Below, piece by piece: positions 10,641 to 20,745 of a stretch of 64,000 nt of DNA. Source of the DNA: Isochrysis galbana (lineage: Eukaryota; Haptophyta; Isochrysidales; Isochrysidaceae); NCBI GenBank assembly GCA_018136815.1, contig CM030933.1:6053137-6117136 (forward strand). Direction: 5' to 3'. A model generated the notes under the pieces. The model worked only from the letters and a program-made list of their open reading frames with translations. It was not told the DNA's origin and made no database searches. Numbering within the stretch: the stretch's first letter is position 1; the number at the start of each line of letters is the position of its first letter. The translations under genes were made by a program, and so were the position numbers.

Positions 10641-11588
10641 GCGGAAGACAAAGCGGGGGAGGGAGACGAAAGGGCGGGCGCAGGGGGGGGGGGGGGGGGA
10701 AGAGGCAGCCAGCGATTCCAGAGGGAGGAAGCGAGCGAGAGGGAGGGGGGGGGGCGGAGAAGAGCAAGAGGAGGGGGGGGGGGAGCAGCGGGCCCCGGGG
10801 GGGTGGGGTGGGGAGGGGGGAGGACACGATGCTCTTCTCTCCGCTGTCGCCACTCTCTTTCCGTGTCTTCCTCGCCCTTTCATCAGGTTTCTTCTCTTGG
10901 AGCTGGCCCAGTCCGTCCCCCCCCCCCCCCCTCTCCCCCCCCCCCTCTCTCTCTGTGGCGCGCTCCGCTTCGAATTTCCTCCCTCCCTCTCCATCGAAAT
11001 CTATCAAGTTGATCCCTCCCTCCCTAGATGTGGGTGAGAGGGAGGAGAGGGGGAGGGGGGAGAGAGAGGGAGAGGGAAGAAGAAGCAGCGGGAGAGGAAG
11101 GAAGACTCCCCCTCTTCCCCCCCCCCCCGCTCTCTCCCCTTTTCTCTCCCTCTCTCTCTGGTTGCCCTCCCGCACGAGCAGGGGGCGGGGGGGGGGAAGG
11201 CTCGCTCTTTAACCTTTAACCTCCCCCCCTCCCCTTCCCCGCGTTCTGCCATCCGGGCATCGAGTACTTTACTGTTATGAAAGGAGTCTCTAGGAGGTAA
11301 GAGATAAGTCTTTAGAGCTCTACAAGAAGATCGTACTCTCGTACTCCCAGCGGCGCCAGAGGGAGGGAGGCCCTCGCCCGCGCCACGGAGGCCGTCAGCG
11401 GCCGGGTGGGTGGGTGTGGGAAGGAGGAGAGAGAGAGAGAGAGGAGGGGCAAGGGGAGGGGGGGGGGGGGGGGGGGCTGCGTGCGGGCGTGCGGGCGTGG
11501 GGAAGAGCAAGAGGCAGCGAGGCCGCCGCGATCGCTTTGACAGTGAGAAGGGAGGGGACGGATTGAGCCGACCGAGGCGCTGCTTCCG
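10641..11588. promoter_or_regulatory. Divergent intergenic region with long purine/pyrimidine homopolymer tracts
   Basis: It lies between a minus-strand gene (start 10640) and the plus-strand helicase (start 11589). It carries many tracts of 8-18 G or C (10682-10699, 10917-10930, 11457-11476) and GA/CT-rich runs, but no recognisable TATA box. Similar tracts precede the genes starting at 47118, 44015, 55920 and 39901. A promoter role is inferred. Confidence 0.4.
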
Positions 11589-14500
11589 ATGGGCAAACGT
11601 CGCGCGCGCAGCCTCAGCGGGCCGGAAATTGTCAACAGCGCGCTCTGCTCTGCCCACCATGAGCGCAGGCTGTTGCCACAGCCGCCCAGCCCGGCGTGTG
11701 CACCGCCACCACCGGCGCGTTTCCGCTCAGCGAGCGAATACTTCAGCTTCATACAGACCACCGTGCTTGACGAAGCGCGCGCGCTCATCAGCAATGCGTT
11801 ACGCGCTCGAGAAGGCAGGCGCGAGCGTGCCGGCGTGATGCTCCGCCTCGACCAGCTCCATCACACTGCTGGTCGGCCGCTCGCCTCGCTCCAATTCTGC
11901 GTGATGCAGAGGCGCGCACGAGGCGACGTGAGGTGCGGCAGAGGCCCGGCCGCCGTCGCCACCTCCGCCTTTAGTGATCTACGCCCTGGGGGGGTCTTCC
12001 TCCTGCGACCACAGGGCGGCACGGAGATTCTTGCCGTGGTGGACGGCCGGAGTTCTAGCCCAGCTGAGCCAGTATTCGAGGTTAACAGCGTAGCGCTTGC
12101 CAGCTGTGGGGAGGGGCTTGGTGGTGGCGTCAACGGAAGCGACATCGGCGAGCAAGCTGAACGCTCGTGGGAAGCTTGGTACGTCGCGTCAGTACTGGTG
12201 AGTCAGCGATGCGTCGACGTCTGTCAGCGCCGCCCCTCAACGCAGCCCATCCTCAATAGCCTGCTGGGTGGCGTGCAATCGACACACATCCGCTTCGACG
12301 ACAGTGATGATGAAAATGACTGCGAAAGCTGCAGCGACAGCGGCAGGGCGACAGACGGTGAGCAGATAGTGGCGGTGGGACAAGAGAAGGCGAAGGACGG
12401 CGTAGAAGAGCATTCGGAGCCGCTCCACAAGCAAGACGGCCATGTGGATGAGATAGGGGTCTTTCATAGCGGTCGGGATGCATCCACAGCCTTTGCCGCG
12501 CACACATCGGGCCTGAACAGCTCCCAATGCCGAGCGATGCATGAGATGCTTGCACAAGGTGAAGGGCTCAGCCTGGTGCAGGGCCCTCCCGGGACGGGCA
12601 AGACCCGGTTGTTAGTGGGCCTCCTACTCAGCCTCGCGTCGACTAGTGCGCCGGGCGCGGGGACGCGCCCCTCCCGACCATCCGCGCCACGGTCACGCGA
12701 TGTGCGCGGACGCGACGATGGCACGCCAACTGGGCCTAGGGTTATCGTCTGCGCGCCATCCAACAAGGCGGTGCTCGAGCTTCTATTGCGCTTCGTGCGC
12801 GCGCTCGGGCACACGCTAGCGTCTCGAGATGTGGCTTTGGTGGGCGACGCGGAAAAGCTGGTGACGGATGCACGCGAGGCGGCTCCGTATTATGTATACG
12901 ATGCTCTTGGCGTGGCGGCCGCGAGGCTGGAGGAGCTTGCGGGTCAACTTGGTGCTCTGAGCGACTGCGGCTTTTGCTCGGAGGAGGAGACGCGACGTCT
13001 GGTGCGCATTGCACACACAGCGCCGTGTCAGCGGCGCGCGAGGCGATGGGCCTCCGTGATTGGGCGCTGCATGCGAGAGATCGAGGATTTGAGCACGTTC
13101 CTACGGACGCGCACTCCTCGGTGCTATGGTGCAGGGTTCAAACGACCACTCGCCGCCGTCCTAGCTTCTACCTGCGCCGTGCTGCGCAGTGCAGGGAAAG
13201 CCCTCGAAGTTAGTCACTGGCAATCAACGAGGCGCGATGGATGTGGCGTAAAAGAGTGCTCAGCCACGGAGGCGACATCTCCGGCTGACGCTTTTGGCCA
13301 AGCAGAGAGAGCCGATTGTTGTGCGCCTGCGGGCCATTGCGGGCGCGACGATATTCTTGGTCAGGGAAGCGATTTTTCGAGCGAGAGCAACGATCATTCG
13401 GGTAGCGGGAGCAGCAGTGAGAAGGACGAGGGTGACGAGGAACACGACGGCGGCAGCTCTGACGGCGGCATCACAATGACTTGGCCTTGCGCTAGGCGCG
13501 AGGTCGACGCACACCATCTCGCGTCAGCGATGCTTGAGGCAGCCACAGCAGTGCGAGCAGCAGCAGTCGAGACAGGCACCGCCGACGAGCTGTTGCTGTC
13601 CGCGCGATTTGTATTCTGCACTTGTTGCGTTGCAGGCTCGCACATCGTCCGCCAACTGAGTGGTGACGTGTCGTGGCTGGTGCTGGACGAGGCCTCGCAA
13701 GCGAGTGAGCCCGAAGCGCTCATTCCTTTCGGGATGCTGCCCCGACGCGCAATTGTTTGTGGCGACCCGCGCCAGCTCTCGCCCATGGCGCTCACGCGAG
13801 CAATGCAGCGCACGCTGATGGACCGTCTGATGCTGGAGTTGGGCCAACCTCATCACTTTCTGGACACACAGTACCGGATGCATCCTGCCATCTCAGCCTT
13901 TCCTGCCAAGTTCTTCTACGACGGCAGACTCCGCAATGGCCCATCCACGGTCGGGCAAGGAGGCGTTCATGCCATTCATCGACCCTCTAGCCTCCACAAG
14001 TCTGAGGTGGGTAGCTCTGCATTGGCGCGCGCTAGGAAGACTTCTCGTGTCGAACCATTACAGGCCGTTGCGGATGATGCACACCGTGGCAGCGGGTGGC
14101 TTGGTCCTCTGTCGTTGCTGGATGTTTGTGGTGTTGAGGAGAAGACGGCCTCGGGCTCTCTTTTCAACAAGACTGAAGTCCATGCCGTCACGACCACAAT
14201 AAGCTTCTTGCGCGACAGGATTGGGATCGATGCGGCTTGCGCTTCTCAGTTGAAGGTGCTGACGTTCTACTCGGCACAAGTGGCTGCCATTCGACGCTCG
14301 TGCGCAGAACGAGGATTGCCTGGGGTATTCGTGTCGACTGTCGACGGCGCCCAGGGCGCGGAGGCCGCTGTCGTGATTCTTAGCTTTGTGCGCGCACGTG
14401 GAGCATTAGGCTTTTTGCATGATCAGCGTCGGCTCAATGTGGGCATTACGCGCGCGCAGCGTGCCCTCCTGATGTTTGCGCACGTGCCGACACTTGCTGG

Positions 14501-14933
14501 CGGCGCCGGTGGGTTTAGCGCTATTGCTGCGCTTGTCCGGCATGCGGCAGATGTTGGCCAAATCTACGCTTGGAATGAGCATCTACCCAGAAGGTTGGCT
14601 GCAGACGCTCTAGCGCCAATTCGAGCCCTCGCCTCACGAGCGCCTGCCGTTGCCAGCTCGTTGGCTATGACCTCCCTTGCCGAGGTGGCGCGCGATGACG
14701 ATTCGGCGGCGGATGGTGAGCTGACGGGGAACCATGGAGGCGACTCCGCACCACCTTCAAATACAGCTCATCACGAGATTGCCTTGCGCGTGCAAGAACT
14801 GCAAGAATTCGTTAAGCGAGCGACAAAGGTTGAGGAGGAAAAGCGCACAAAGAGGCAAAAGAAAGAGGTGTTGGAGCGGATGAGCTTCCGCCCGCCCACT
14901 CTCTACCATAATGGAGACCCTCACGCCACGTGA
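11589..14933 (+). CDS. SF1 RNA/DNA helicase, Sen1/UPF1 (senataxin-like) family
   Basis: This is a 1114-residue single-exon ATP-dependent helicase of the UPF1-like SF1B group, whose members unwind RNA-DNA hybrids or act in RNA decay and transcription termination. Motif Q/I: LNSSQ followed by GPPGTGKT at residues 332-339. Motif II: LDEASQASEPEAL with the catalytic acids at 700-701. Motif III: CGDPRQLSP. Next comes LDTQYRMHP (motif IV region). Motif V: STVDGAQGAEAAVVI. Motif VI: RRLNVGITRAQRAL near 947. A 360-residue insertion between motifs I and II contains an acidic Ser/Asp/Glu region (about 590-640). The N-terminal 300 residues are divergent, with another acidic patch (DDSDDENDCESCSDSG). The C-terminus is a Lys/Glu-rich coiled coil. 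Senataxin-like fits best, but the exact orthologue cannot be fixed. Confidence 0.93.
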   Translation: MGKRRARSLSGPEIVNSALCSAHHERRLLPQPPSPACAPPPPARFRSASEYFSFIQTTVLDEARALISNALRAREGRRERAGVMLRLDQLHHTAGRPLASLQFCVMQRRARGDVRCGRGPAAVATSAFSDLRPGGVFLLRPQGGTEILAVVDGRSSSPAEPVFEVNSVALASCGEGLGGGVNGSDIGEQAERSWEAWYVASVLVSQRCVDVCQRRPSTQPILNSLLGGVQSTHIRFDDSDDENDCESCSDSGRATDGEQIVAVGQEKAKDGVEEHSEPLHKQDGHVDEIGVFHSGRDASTAFAAHTSGLNSSQCRAMHEMLAQGEGLSLVQGPPGTGKTRLLVGLLLSLASTSAPGAGTRPSRPSAPRSRDVRGRDDGTPTGPRVIVCAPSNKAVLELLLRFVRALGHTLASRDVALVGDAEKLVTDAREAAPYYVYDALGVAAARLEELAGQLGALSDCGFCSEEETRRLVRIAHTAPCQRRARRWASVIGRCMREIEDLSTFLRTRTPRCYGAGFKRPLAAVLASTCAVLRSAGKALEVSHWQSTRRDGCGVKECSATEATSPADAFGQAERADCCAPAGHCGRDDILGQGSDFSSESNDHSGSGSSSEKDEGDEEHDGGSSDGGITMTWPCARREVDAHHLASAMLEAATAVRAAAVETGTADELLLSARFVFCTCCVAGSHIVRQLSGDVSWLVLDEASQASEPEALIPFGMLPRRAIVCGDPRQLSPMALTRAMQRTLMDRLMLELGQPHHFLDTQYRMHPAISAFPAKFFYDGRLRNGPSTVGQGGVHAIHRPSSLHKSEVGSSALARARKTSRVEPLQAVADDAHRGSGWLGPLSLLDVCGVEEKTASGSLFNKTEVHAVTTTISFLRDRIGIDAACASQLKVLTFYSAQVAAIRRSCAERGLPGVFVSTVDGAQGAEAAVVILSFVRARGALGFLHDQRRLNVGITRAQRALLMFAHVPTLAGGAGGFSAIAALVRHAADVGQIYAWNEHLPRRLAADALAPIRALASRAPAVASSLAMTSLAEVARDDDSAADGELTGNHGGDSAPPSNTAHHEIALRVQELQEFVKRATKVEEEKRTKRQKKEVLERMSFRPPTLYHNGDPHAT

Positions 14934-15679
14934 CAATGCTTAGGGTAGAGGGAGGGCGGTCAAACAAAAAAAACATCTGAAGATTCAGGGCTATACACCT
15001 ACTATGGGTCTGGTATTTGCTAGCTTCCTGCCGTGATCCCCCTTAGATCCCTTCTCTCCACCTCCCACCCTTCCGCCCCCTTCATTCCTTTGTCTTTGGT
15101 TTCTGGCAGGCTCCGGCCCAAGTCCAAGTGCGCTACCTTGGGCCCGCTCCAAAGTGTGGGGTCCGGGCAGGGGGCTTTTGATCTATTAATAAGGGCGGTG
15201 CTGCATTTTTTGACCGTGGCGCGATGCCCAATATAAAATCTCCAGGGGGGCCACCCTGCCGCCACACACAAAATCTTCGCCGAGAAATGGTGCGATCGGC
15301 CGCACATCGCCGCCGCCGCTCAGAGGTCGGAGCTTGCGCCTGGTCAAGCCATGGTCCATGGCTCGGATCTCGCCGGGTCATTACAGCCAAAAAATGCAGC
15401 ACATACTCTGGCGGTACCATCTCTTCATGAGCGGTGACGTGAAGACGAACACAGCGCAATTCCATGCATCCATTGTCCATTGCCATTGCTCTGAGCTCTA
15501 GCGCACTGCCGCCTGCCTGAAAACCAAGGGTTGCTGGTCGTGCCACACCGCAACCTTGCCGCCCCTCGCCGGCGAAAAACCTTGTGTGCTGCATCATTGC
15601 TATCAACCAATTGTTATAATAGGGGTCAATGGGGGCGTTGTGCGCTGTGCGCTTCCCCACCCCCTCACCGGGCACCGGG
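14934..15679. repeat. Repeat cluster (families D and L)
   Basis: Bases 15080-15180 are family D: TTCATTCCTTTGTCTTTGG, then CTCCGGCCCAAGTCC, then TGTGGGGTCCGGGCAG. Other copies: 19630-19740 (+), 57460-57570 (+), 16325-16420 (-) and 24650-24755 (-). Bases 15205-15295 are family L: TTTTTTGACC, then CCAGGGGGGCCACC, then AAATGGTGCGAT, also at 18570-18665. Bases 15604-15620 are an imperfect AT-rich palindrome preceding GGGTCAATGGGGG. No gene was seen. Confidence 0.65.
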
Positions 15680-15699
15680 CAACTACTTTTATAAGTAGG
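15680..15699. repeat. Terminal palindrome (TACTT/AAGTA type)
   Basis: CTACTT/AAGTAG stem around a TTAT loop, followed by AGGCCAATGCGGGGG on the plus strand. It is the mirror of the copy at 2938-2955. Confidence 0.7.
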
Positions 15700-16819
15700 A
15701 GGCCAATGCGGGGGCCTCGCGCCCCCCTCTCTCCATCGCAGACACCCCCTGGGTGGGCCTGCACAACCAACCTCAGCCCCTGAGCTGACATCAATCTGGC
15801 CCAGACCTTCGCCGAGCGCGCGCCGCGCGCCGCACGCACTCGCCTACACTGGCCCTCGCTCGTACTGACCCCCCCCCCTCACCACTAAGCCACAGACCAC
15901 CGAGGCCGCCAGGAAGGCACCCAGGGCCAGCGAGGCGAGCGAGGGAGAGGCAGGAAGGAGAGGCCCGGGGCACTGCCCCAGCCTCCATTGCCCCCTGAGC
16001 TGCCCTGGCTGGCCCTCTGGGGGGCCCCGAGGGGCCCCCCAGAAGGGGGCCATGGCGCGCGCCATGCAGCACACGCCCGTAGGAGAACGAAGAGAACGAC
16101 GGGAAAAGAACGACAAAAAAACGACACGATCTGGCCCGAGAATAGGTAAGATAACCGCCCATTTACGGTATATCAACGGAAAGACACCCCGCGCGGCAGT
16201 CAAACACCGCGAAAATGCGGCAGCGGACGAAGAAAGGCCGAAGGGCGGGGGCCGAGACCCCCCGCGGACACTATACGCTTAGTTCAGGAGGCGTTTTACG
16301 TTTGTCACAGGAACACCCAACAACAGGTCTGCCCCAGCCCGTCCCTTGCGCTTGGCCCGTCGTAGTGCACGCCCCCCCCCCCCCCCCGGATACCAAAGAC
16401 AAAGGAATGAAGGGGGTAGTGTAAAGGGAGTGAGTGTTCTGGGGTATAGGCGATGGCGTGAGTCGGTACCGTGAGTGCGTGGTCTTTATAGCTAGCGGTA
16501 GTAGCGTTAATCTTCAGATTTTTTTTGGCACTGACGTGAAGGGTTGCAGACAGCATTTGAGTGCGAAGTGCAACCATGCTATTGTGCACCACACGAATCA
16601 CTTATTGCTTCAAGTGCTGAAGTTGTGTGCAGCTCCTACAACACAAAACGCAGCTGCACTATGCCGCACATGCCCACCCGCAATAAATTGTGGACTCACC
16701 CGTGGACAAAGACAATGCCATTAATGCCAGTAGCGATGAACAGGTGCGCACTACCGGCTTGACCACAATAGTACTGTCCAGCACACAGTCTATAACCGTC
16801 CTAAAGGCCAGGTTGTTGA
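15700..16819. other. Repeat-rich intergenic
   Basis: Bases 15700-15790 match 2830-2937 inverted. Bases 15890-16060 are a diverged repeat A piece. Bases 16325-16420 are an inverted family D copy with a 17-C tract at 16371-16387. The rest, up to the heme lyase stop codon at 16820, shows no recognisable gene. Confidence 0.45.
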
Positions 16820-17744
16820 TTAATCTACAGATCGTCCAGCTCTCCAGATGCGCAAGAACGGCATTCGTAAGCGGTCCCACATTGCCTGGATGTCATCACC
16901 GGCTGGCCTGACGTCTAAGTGCATGGCGACTGGCTTTCCCACCGAGGGTTTGGCGTTGTAGTAATCAATCAAGTATCGCACCTGAATTTTAACGGACAAG
17001 AGAACGCAGTGGTGGGCTAGGACAATTTGCAGCGCGACATCGGGCTAACTGTATTCGAGGTGGTGCGGAGAAGACACCATTATTGCACCACTCACCTCCT
17101 TCCCACAGCGTCGCACAACCCAATCATGTCGATCAAAGGGTGGTTTGTATCCCAATGCGGTGTAGAATCGTGCCTTTGCGGTAGGCTCGTCTGGCCGTCC
17201 GCCAAACCGCACAAGTTTCAGCCCATCTATGCACTCCGGGTACTCGCGCTCCCACTGCAGAATTTCCCGCCATGTGCGCTCATTGACAGTGTTGTGGATC
17301 GCAACTACTGTTCTCATTTCTTCCTCTTTTGGATCGAAGCCCTTGCGCTTCATTGCATTGTAGAACATCTAGCAGGAGCGCGGGACGAGAGGTCACCGCT
17401 ATGGGCATGAAGCCGCATGAAAGAATGATCATAAGAGACAATCTGCGCGCGAGTGTGCAAGGTATACTCCACACCTGTGGTGATGGATAGATCCAATTCC
17501 CATCCGATGATGCCTGTGGAATGGTCGACTCCACGCGCTCTGTTGAGAGAGGCAGGCGTTGGCCTGGTGCCGGCTGCTGGTTCGGGGGTGGCATATAGTT
17601 GGAAGGGTTGATGCTCTCAGCTTGCGCAACCCCAGGTTCGCCTGCCACAGGACAGCCACTAGAAACAGCTTGGACGGAGCTCTTGGAGGTTGAAGTACCA
17701 CCCTTATCGTCGTCCGACGAGTGGATTACCGGGCATCCACCCAT
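16820..17744 (-). CDS. HCCS: Holocytochrome c synthase (cytochrome c heme lyase)
   Basis: It attaches heme covalently to the CXXCH motif of apocytochrome c in the mitochondrial intermembrane space. Three exons read on the minus strand join in phase 0: 17744-17475, 17368-17096 and 16981-16820, giving 234 residues. The GT-AG introns are 106 and 114 bp. The N-terminus has two heme-regulatory CPV motifs (MGGCPV and SGCPV), as in known heme lyases. The exon 1/2 join gives NWIYPSPQ-MFYNAMKRKG. H115 in VAIHN corresponds to the axial heme ligand histidine. PFDRHDWVVRRCGKE joins VRYLIDYYNAKP across the second intron. The end, MPFLRIWRAGRSVD, is short but complete. The gene sits between repeat blocks and shows no sign of decay. 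Confidence 0.94.
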
Positions 17745-18299
17745 GTTCGAGGGTCAGTAGTTCTCCAACCTGTGGAAAAAGCAGCATGGTGTGCGTCAGC
17801 GCATCCTACAGGCGGCCCATGGTGGAAGGGTCAGCATGTGGACACAGAGATCATTCCTTTCGCCCATTCATCGGGAGCGCTGCTCACGGTTGAGTCAAGC
17901 GAGTACGCTACGGAGAATTGAAGGGCAGATATGAGGCCCACCCTGACCGACCGCGGCGACCCAATGGTCCCGAATTCTCCCTTGCCGTCTCCCCTCCCAC
18001 CCTCCCTCTCGCTCTCGCCTCCCTGTGCATAGTCGTTAAGCACCAGCTTGGCCGGCCTGCTCTTACCTTCCAAAGCCCCTCTCTCCCTGCTTCTCCGTCG
18101 CCCCGTCTCCCCGCGAGCCCCTCCCCCTTCCCCTCCCCCCCCCCTGGCGCGGAAATCCCCTCCCCCTCTTCCTCCACCCACCCGCTCCCGCGCTCAGACC
18201 TCCCGGGAAGCTTCCCCCCCCCGCCTCCTCTACCTCCCCCTTCTCCCCCGCCCCTGCTCTCCCACCCGGCAACAATTTTCTTGTTCGGCTAGTACTAGT
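17745..18299. other. Upstream region of the heme lyase gene
   Basis: It contains a long C/T-rich run on the plus strand (about 17985-18270). No gene was recognised. The open frames on both strands reflect the base bias. Confidence 0.4.
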
Positions 18300-18730
18300 A
18301 CAACCTTACAATAATAAACATTGTAATATTCTCACCGCACACGTGGCCGTGGACCCACCACTTTCACGCAGCAACCTTTCTACACCCCCACTCCCCCGGC
18401 CCGTCCCCCCCGCCATCAGGCGACTCCCCCCGTGCACTACTAGGGGGGTAGGAATGAAGGGCTTAGATCTGGTCCTGCGGCCCGTGCCCATCCCCGGTGC
18501 CCGGTGCCCGGTGCCGGGTGTAGGGCGGTCAAACAGGGTTTTTTAAGTACTAATATGGGGAGGGGGGGGGACATTTTTTGACCATTCTCCAACGCCCACA
18601 ACAAAACTCCCAGGGGGGCCACCTGTCGCCAAGAAAATCTTCGCCAAAAAATGGTGCGATTCTCTTCCCCCCTCGCCCTCGCCGCCCTCGCCCCTCCCTC
18701 CTCCCTTTCCCTTGCACACGCTTTGGGGCT
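18300..18730 (+). repeat. Repeat B arm followed by family L
   Basis: Bases 18305-18500 are a repeat B arm: ATATTCTCACCGCACACG, then CTTTCTACACCCCCACTCCC-like text, then CCGCCATCAGGCGACTCCCC, then ATGAAGGGCTTAGAT. Bases 18540-18665 are family L, shared with 15175-15295. Confidence 0.7.
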
Positions 18731-18907
18731 CTACCGGTAAAGAACCGCGGCGCCCGCCGCGGGAGTGATAGACGTATTTTGATACGTTCTATTCATCACA
18801 CCGGATTCCTTCTTGATCCGTCGTCCCACTCGTCGGCCGCCCGAGATTGATCGTCTGCCTGCTGAAGGCAAGACGTCATCTGCGCAGCCCACAGCGCACA
18901 GCGCACC

Positions 18908-19235
18908 TCTGACAAATTGGGATGGCCCATAGATAGGGCTTGAGGGCAATGAGGAGGGAGGCATGCCGGCGGCAGGCGCGGCGGAGGGGACGACTTCGGA
19001 GGTGCTGACGGGCTGAAGCCCGTCAGCAGAGGAAGGCGGGCAAGCGGGCTTGGGCGAGGGTGAGGATGGCGGCGAGACATCGAACGAGCGGCGAGAGGCG
19101 AGGGCGAGTGAGTCAGAGGAGGGCTGTGATGGCAGGGGCTGGCGAGGCGAGGAGAGATTGTAGGGTATGAGTGTTACGAGAGCGAGAGGACGAGAGCGAG
19201 AACGACGGATAACGACTGACGTCAGGACGAAGGTG
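18908..19235 (+). repeat. Repeat F, copy 1 (no inserted ORF)
   Basis: It opens with AATTGGGATGGCCCATAG and GGGCAATGAGGAGGGAGGC, followed by GCTGACGGGCTGAAGCCCGTC, a hairpin with the stem GACGGGCT/AGCCCGTC, then GA/CG-rich text ending near GTGTTACGAGAGCGAGAG. Copies are at 24757-25560 (with a GIY-YIG ORF inside) and 41131-41470. Confidence 0.8.
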
Positions 19236-19313
19236 TCGTTCCGTCAATTGTGGGACATCAGTCGATTTGAGCGATCGAATGTCCACAGTTGTATATAAAG
19301 CAGTATTTTAAAA

Positions 19314-19548
19314 TTAAATGCAGACTAGCATAACAACTTTTTTTCTCTGCTTCCCGCGGTGCATGTCCCCCCCCCCCGAGGGGGGCGCCGTGTCAGCGCT
19401 TTTCCCTGCGTCTCTGGGGGGGTCGTCCTGGCGCGGTCGCTTCGGCGACAGCGGCGTGTCCATGAAAGCTTCGTCCATTGCGGCGAGGGCCGCGGCAGCG
19501 AGGGCGGGAGGCGGCGCGCGCTCCATGACCCTATCAGTTTACTGATAG
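19314..19548 (-). repeat. Palindrome-headed repeat with MERA-type ORF, subfamily 2
   Basis: On the minus strand, palindrome 19531-19548 (CTATCAG/CTGATAG stem, TAAA loop in this orientation) is followed by GGTCATGGAGCGCGCGCC and a 70-residue open frame starting MERAPPPALAA. Its head matches the element head at 59238-59355, which has a different palindrome sequence. Confidence 0.65.
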
Positions 19549-20745
19549 TTGGGGCACACTCCACCCATCTATCTACACCGCCCTTATCCTTATCTCCCTC
19601 GCCTACACCTTCCTCGCCTTCCCCTTCCCCCCTTCGCCTTTCATTCCTTGTGCTTTGGTTTCCGGGGTCCGGCCCATGTGCGCTACCTTGGGCACGGCTC
19701 GTTGGGTGGGGTCCGGGCAGGCCTCTTGGTCGTGTTTTCTGTCCGTTATTGAGTTTTGGTGCAGCTTGCATGGGGGGTCATGAGGGGGTATTGCTGTGTT
19801 GCGTGTTGCTTCCACGAGCCACGAGTGTTTCCTTGCTTGGCGGGCGTCCGCGTCCCTTCTGGTCTGTGCTCTGTGATTCTATGATTCGTTAGTGGTGGGT
19901 TTACGCCCTCTTGTGGTTGCTCTGTACGCTAGCTGTGGGCGGTGTCGCCCACTGGCGGTGTTGCGGGTAGGGGGAGTCCGTCCCCGCGCCCGAGAGGGCC
20001 GGTTTCCCCCTCTCGCCCGCCGGGATCCTCCACAGGTCCGTTTCGGCCGAAGGCCCGCCCCAGCGGCTCCCTCCCTTGCCCCCGCCCTTTCAGTATCCCC
20101 CGAGGCGACCGCTGCCCCGATGCCGCCGGGGGAGACGCCCTCCGCTTCCCCGCACAGACCCTAGGTCCAGGTCGGTACATTTGCTTACCGCATTTTGCGG
20201 TATCAAATGTCTACGTGCCCGTTTACGTTTACAATAATATTGATTCTGGAGCTGTCAGTTGAGACCGCTTCAATACGGCACGCGACCTTTGCTTGTTTCC
20301 GCGCTCCTCGCTCTCCGCAGGTTCATCCGCGCGCGCTCTGCCTATGTAACTCTTGGCGCAGCGCGTGCTACTGCGTGAATCGTGAATGTCGTGCGTGTGG
20401 CTTGAGCGTGAATGCGAAAGTGCAGGGGAATGTAGCTCAAGCGATTTTGGTCTACCAAGGTGCGCTCTGCCTGCGCTCTTGCTTGGTCCTTTCTGCCCCT
20501 GTTCGCTCTGCGGTGACCGGGCGACACTGTGATAACGGACTGAAACACTCTTATGACGGTGTCATTGAGATGATTCACGATCGCGATAACTCATGTGCCA
20601 ATTTTACAACGCACAAGCATACACATAAATAGGCATCACCATCGTCATGGATGTAACTTAGTGCCGTCGGCTATGACCAATTTGTCGTTTGGTTGTCGTG
20701 CTGCAATCATACGCAGCTCAAGTCGAGGGGCATGATTGTCGCCCT
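19549..20745. other. Repeat D and unassigned sequence
   Basis: Bases 19630-19740 are family D. Downstream open frames (to 20164) are GC-rich without domain features. Bases 20421-20470 resemble a tRNA acceptor/D-arm start (GGGGAATGTAGCTCAAGCG) but have no matching T arm. No gene was called. Confidence 0.45.

Noticed and set aside
17045-17410. Plus-strand frame over the heme lyase exon
   Set aside because: Shadow of the minus-strand gene, whose exons match the family precisely.
20421-20495. tRNA-like start GGGGAATGTAGCTCAAGCG
   Set aside because: No anticodon stem or TTC-containing T arm can be folded downstream.
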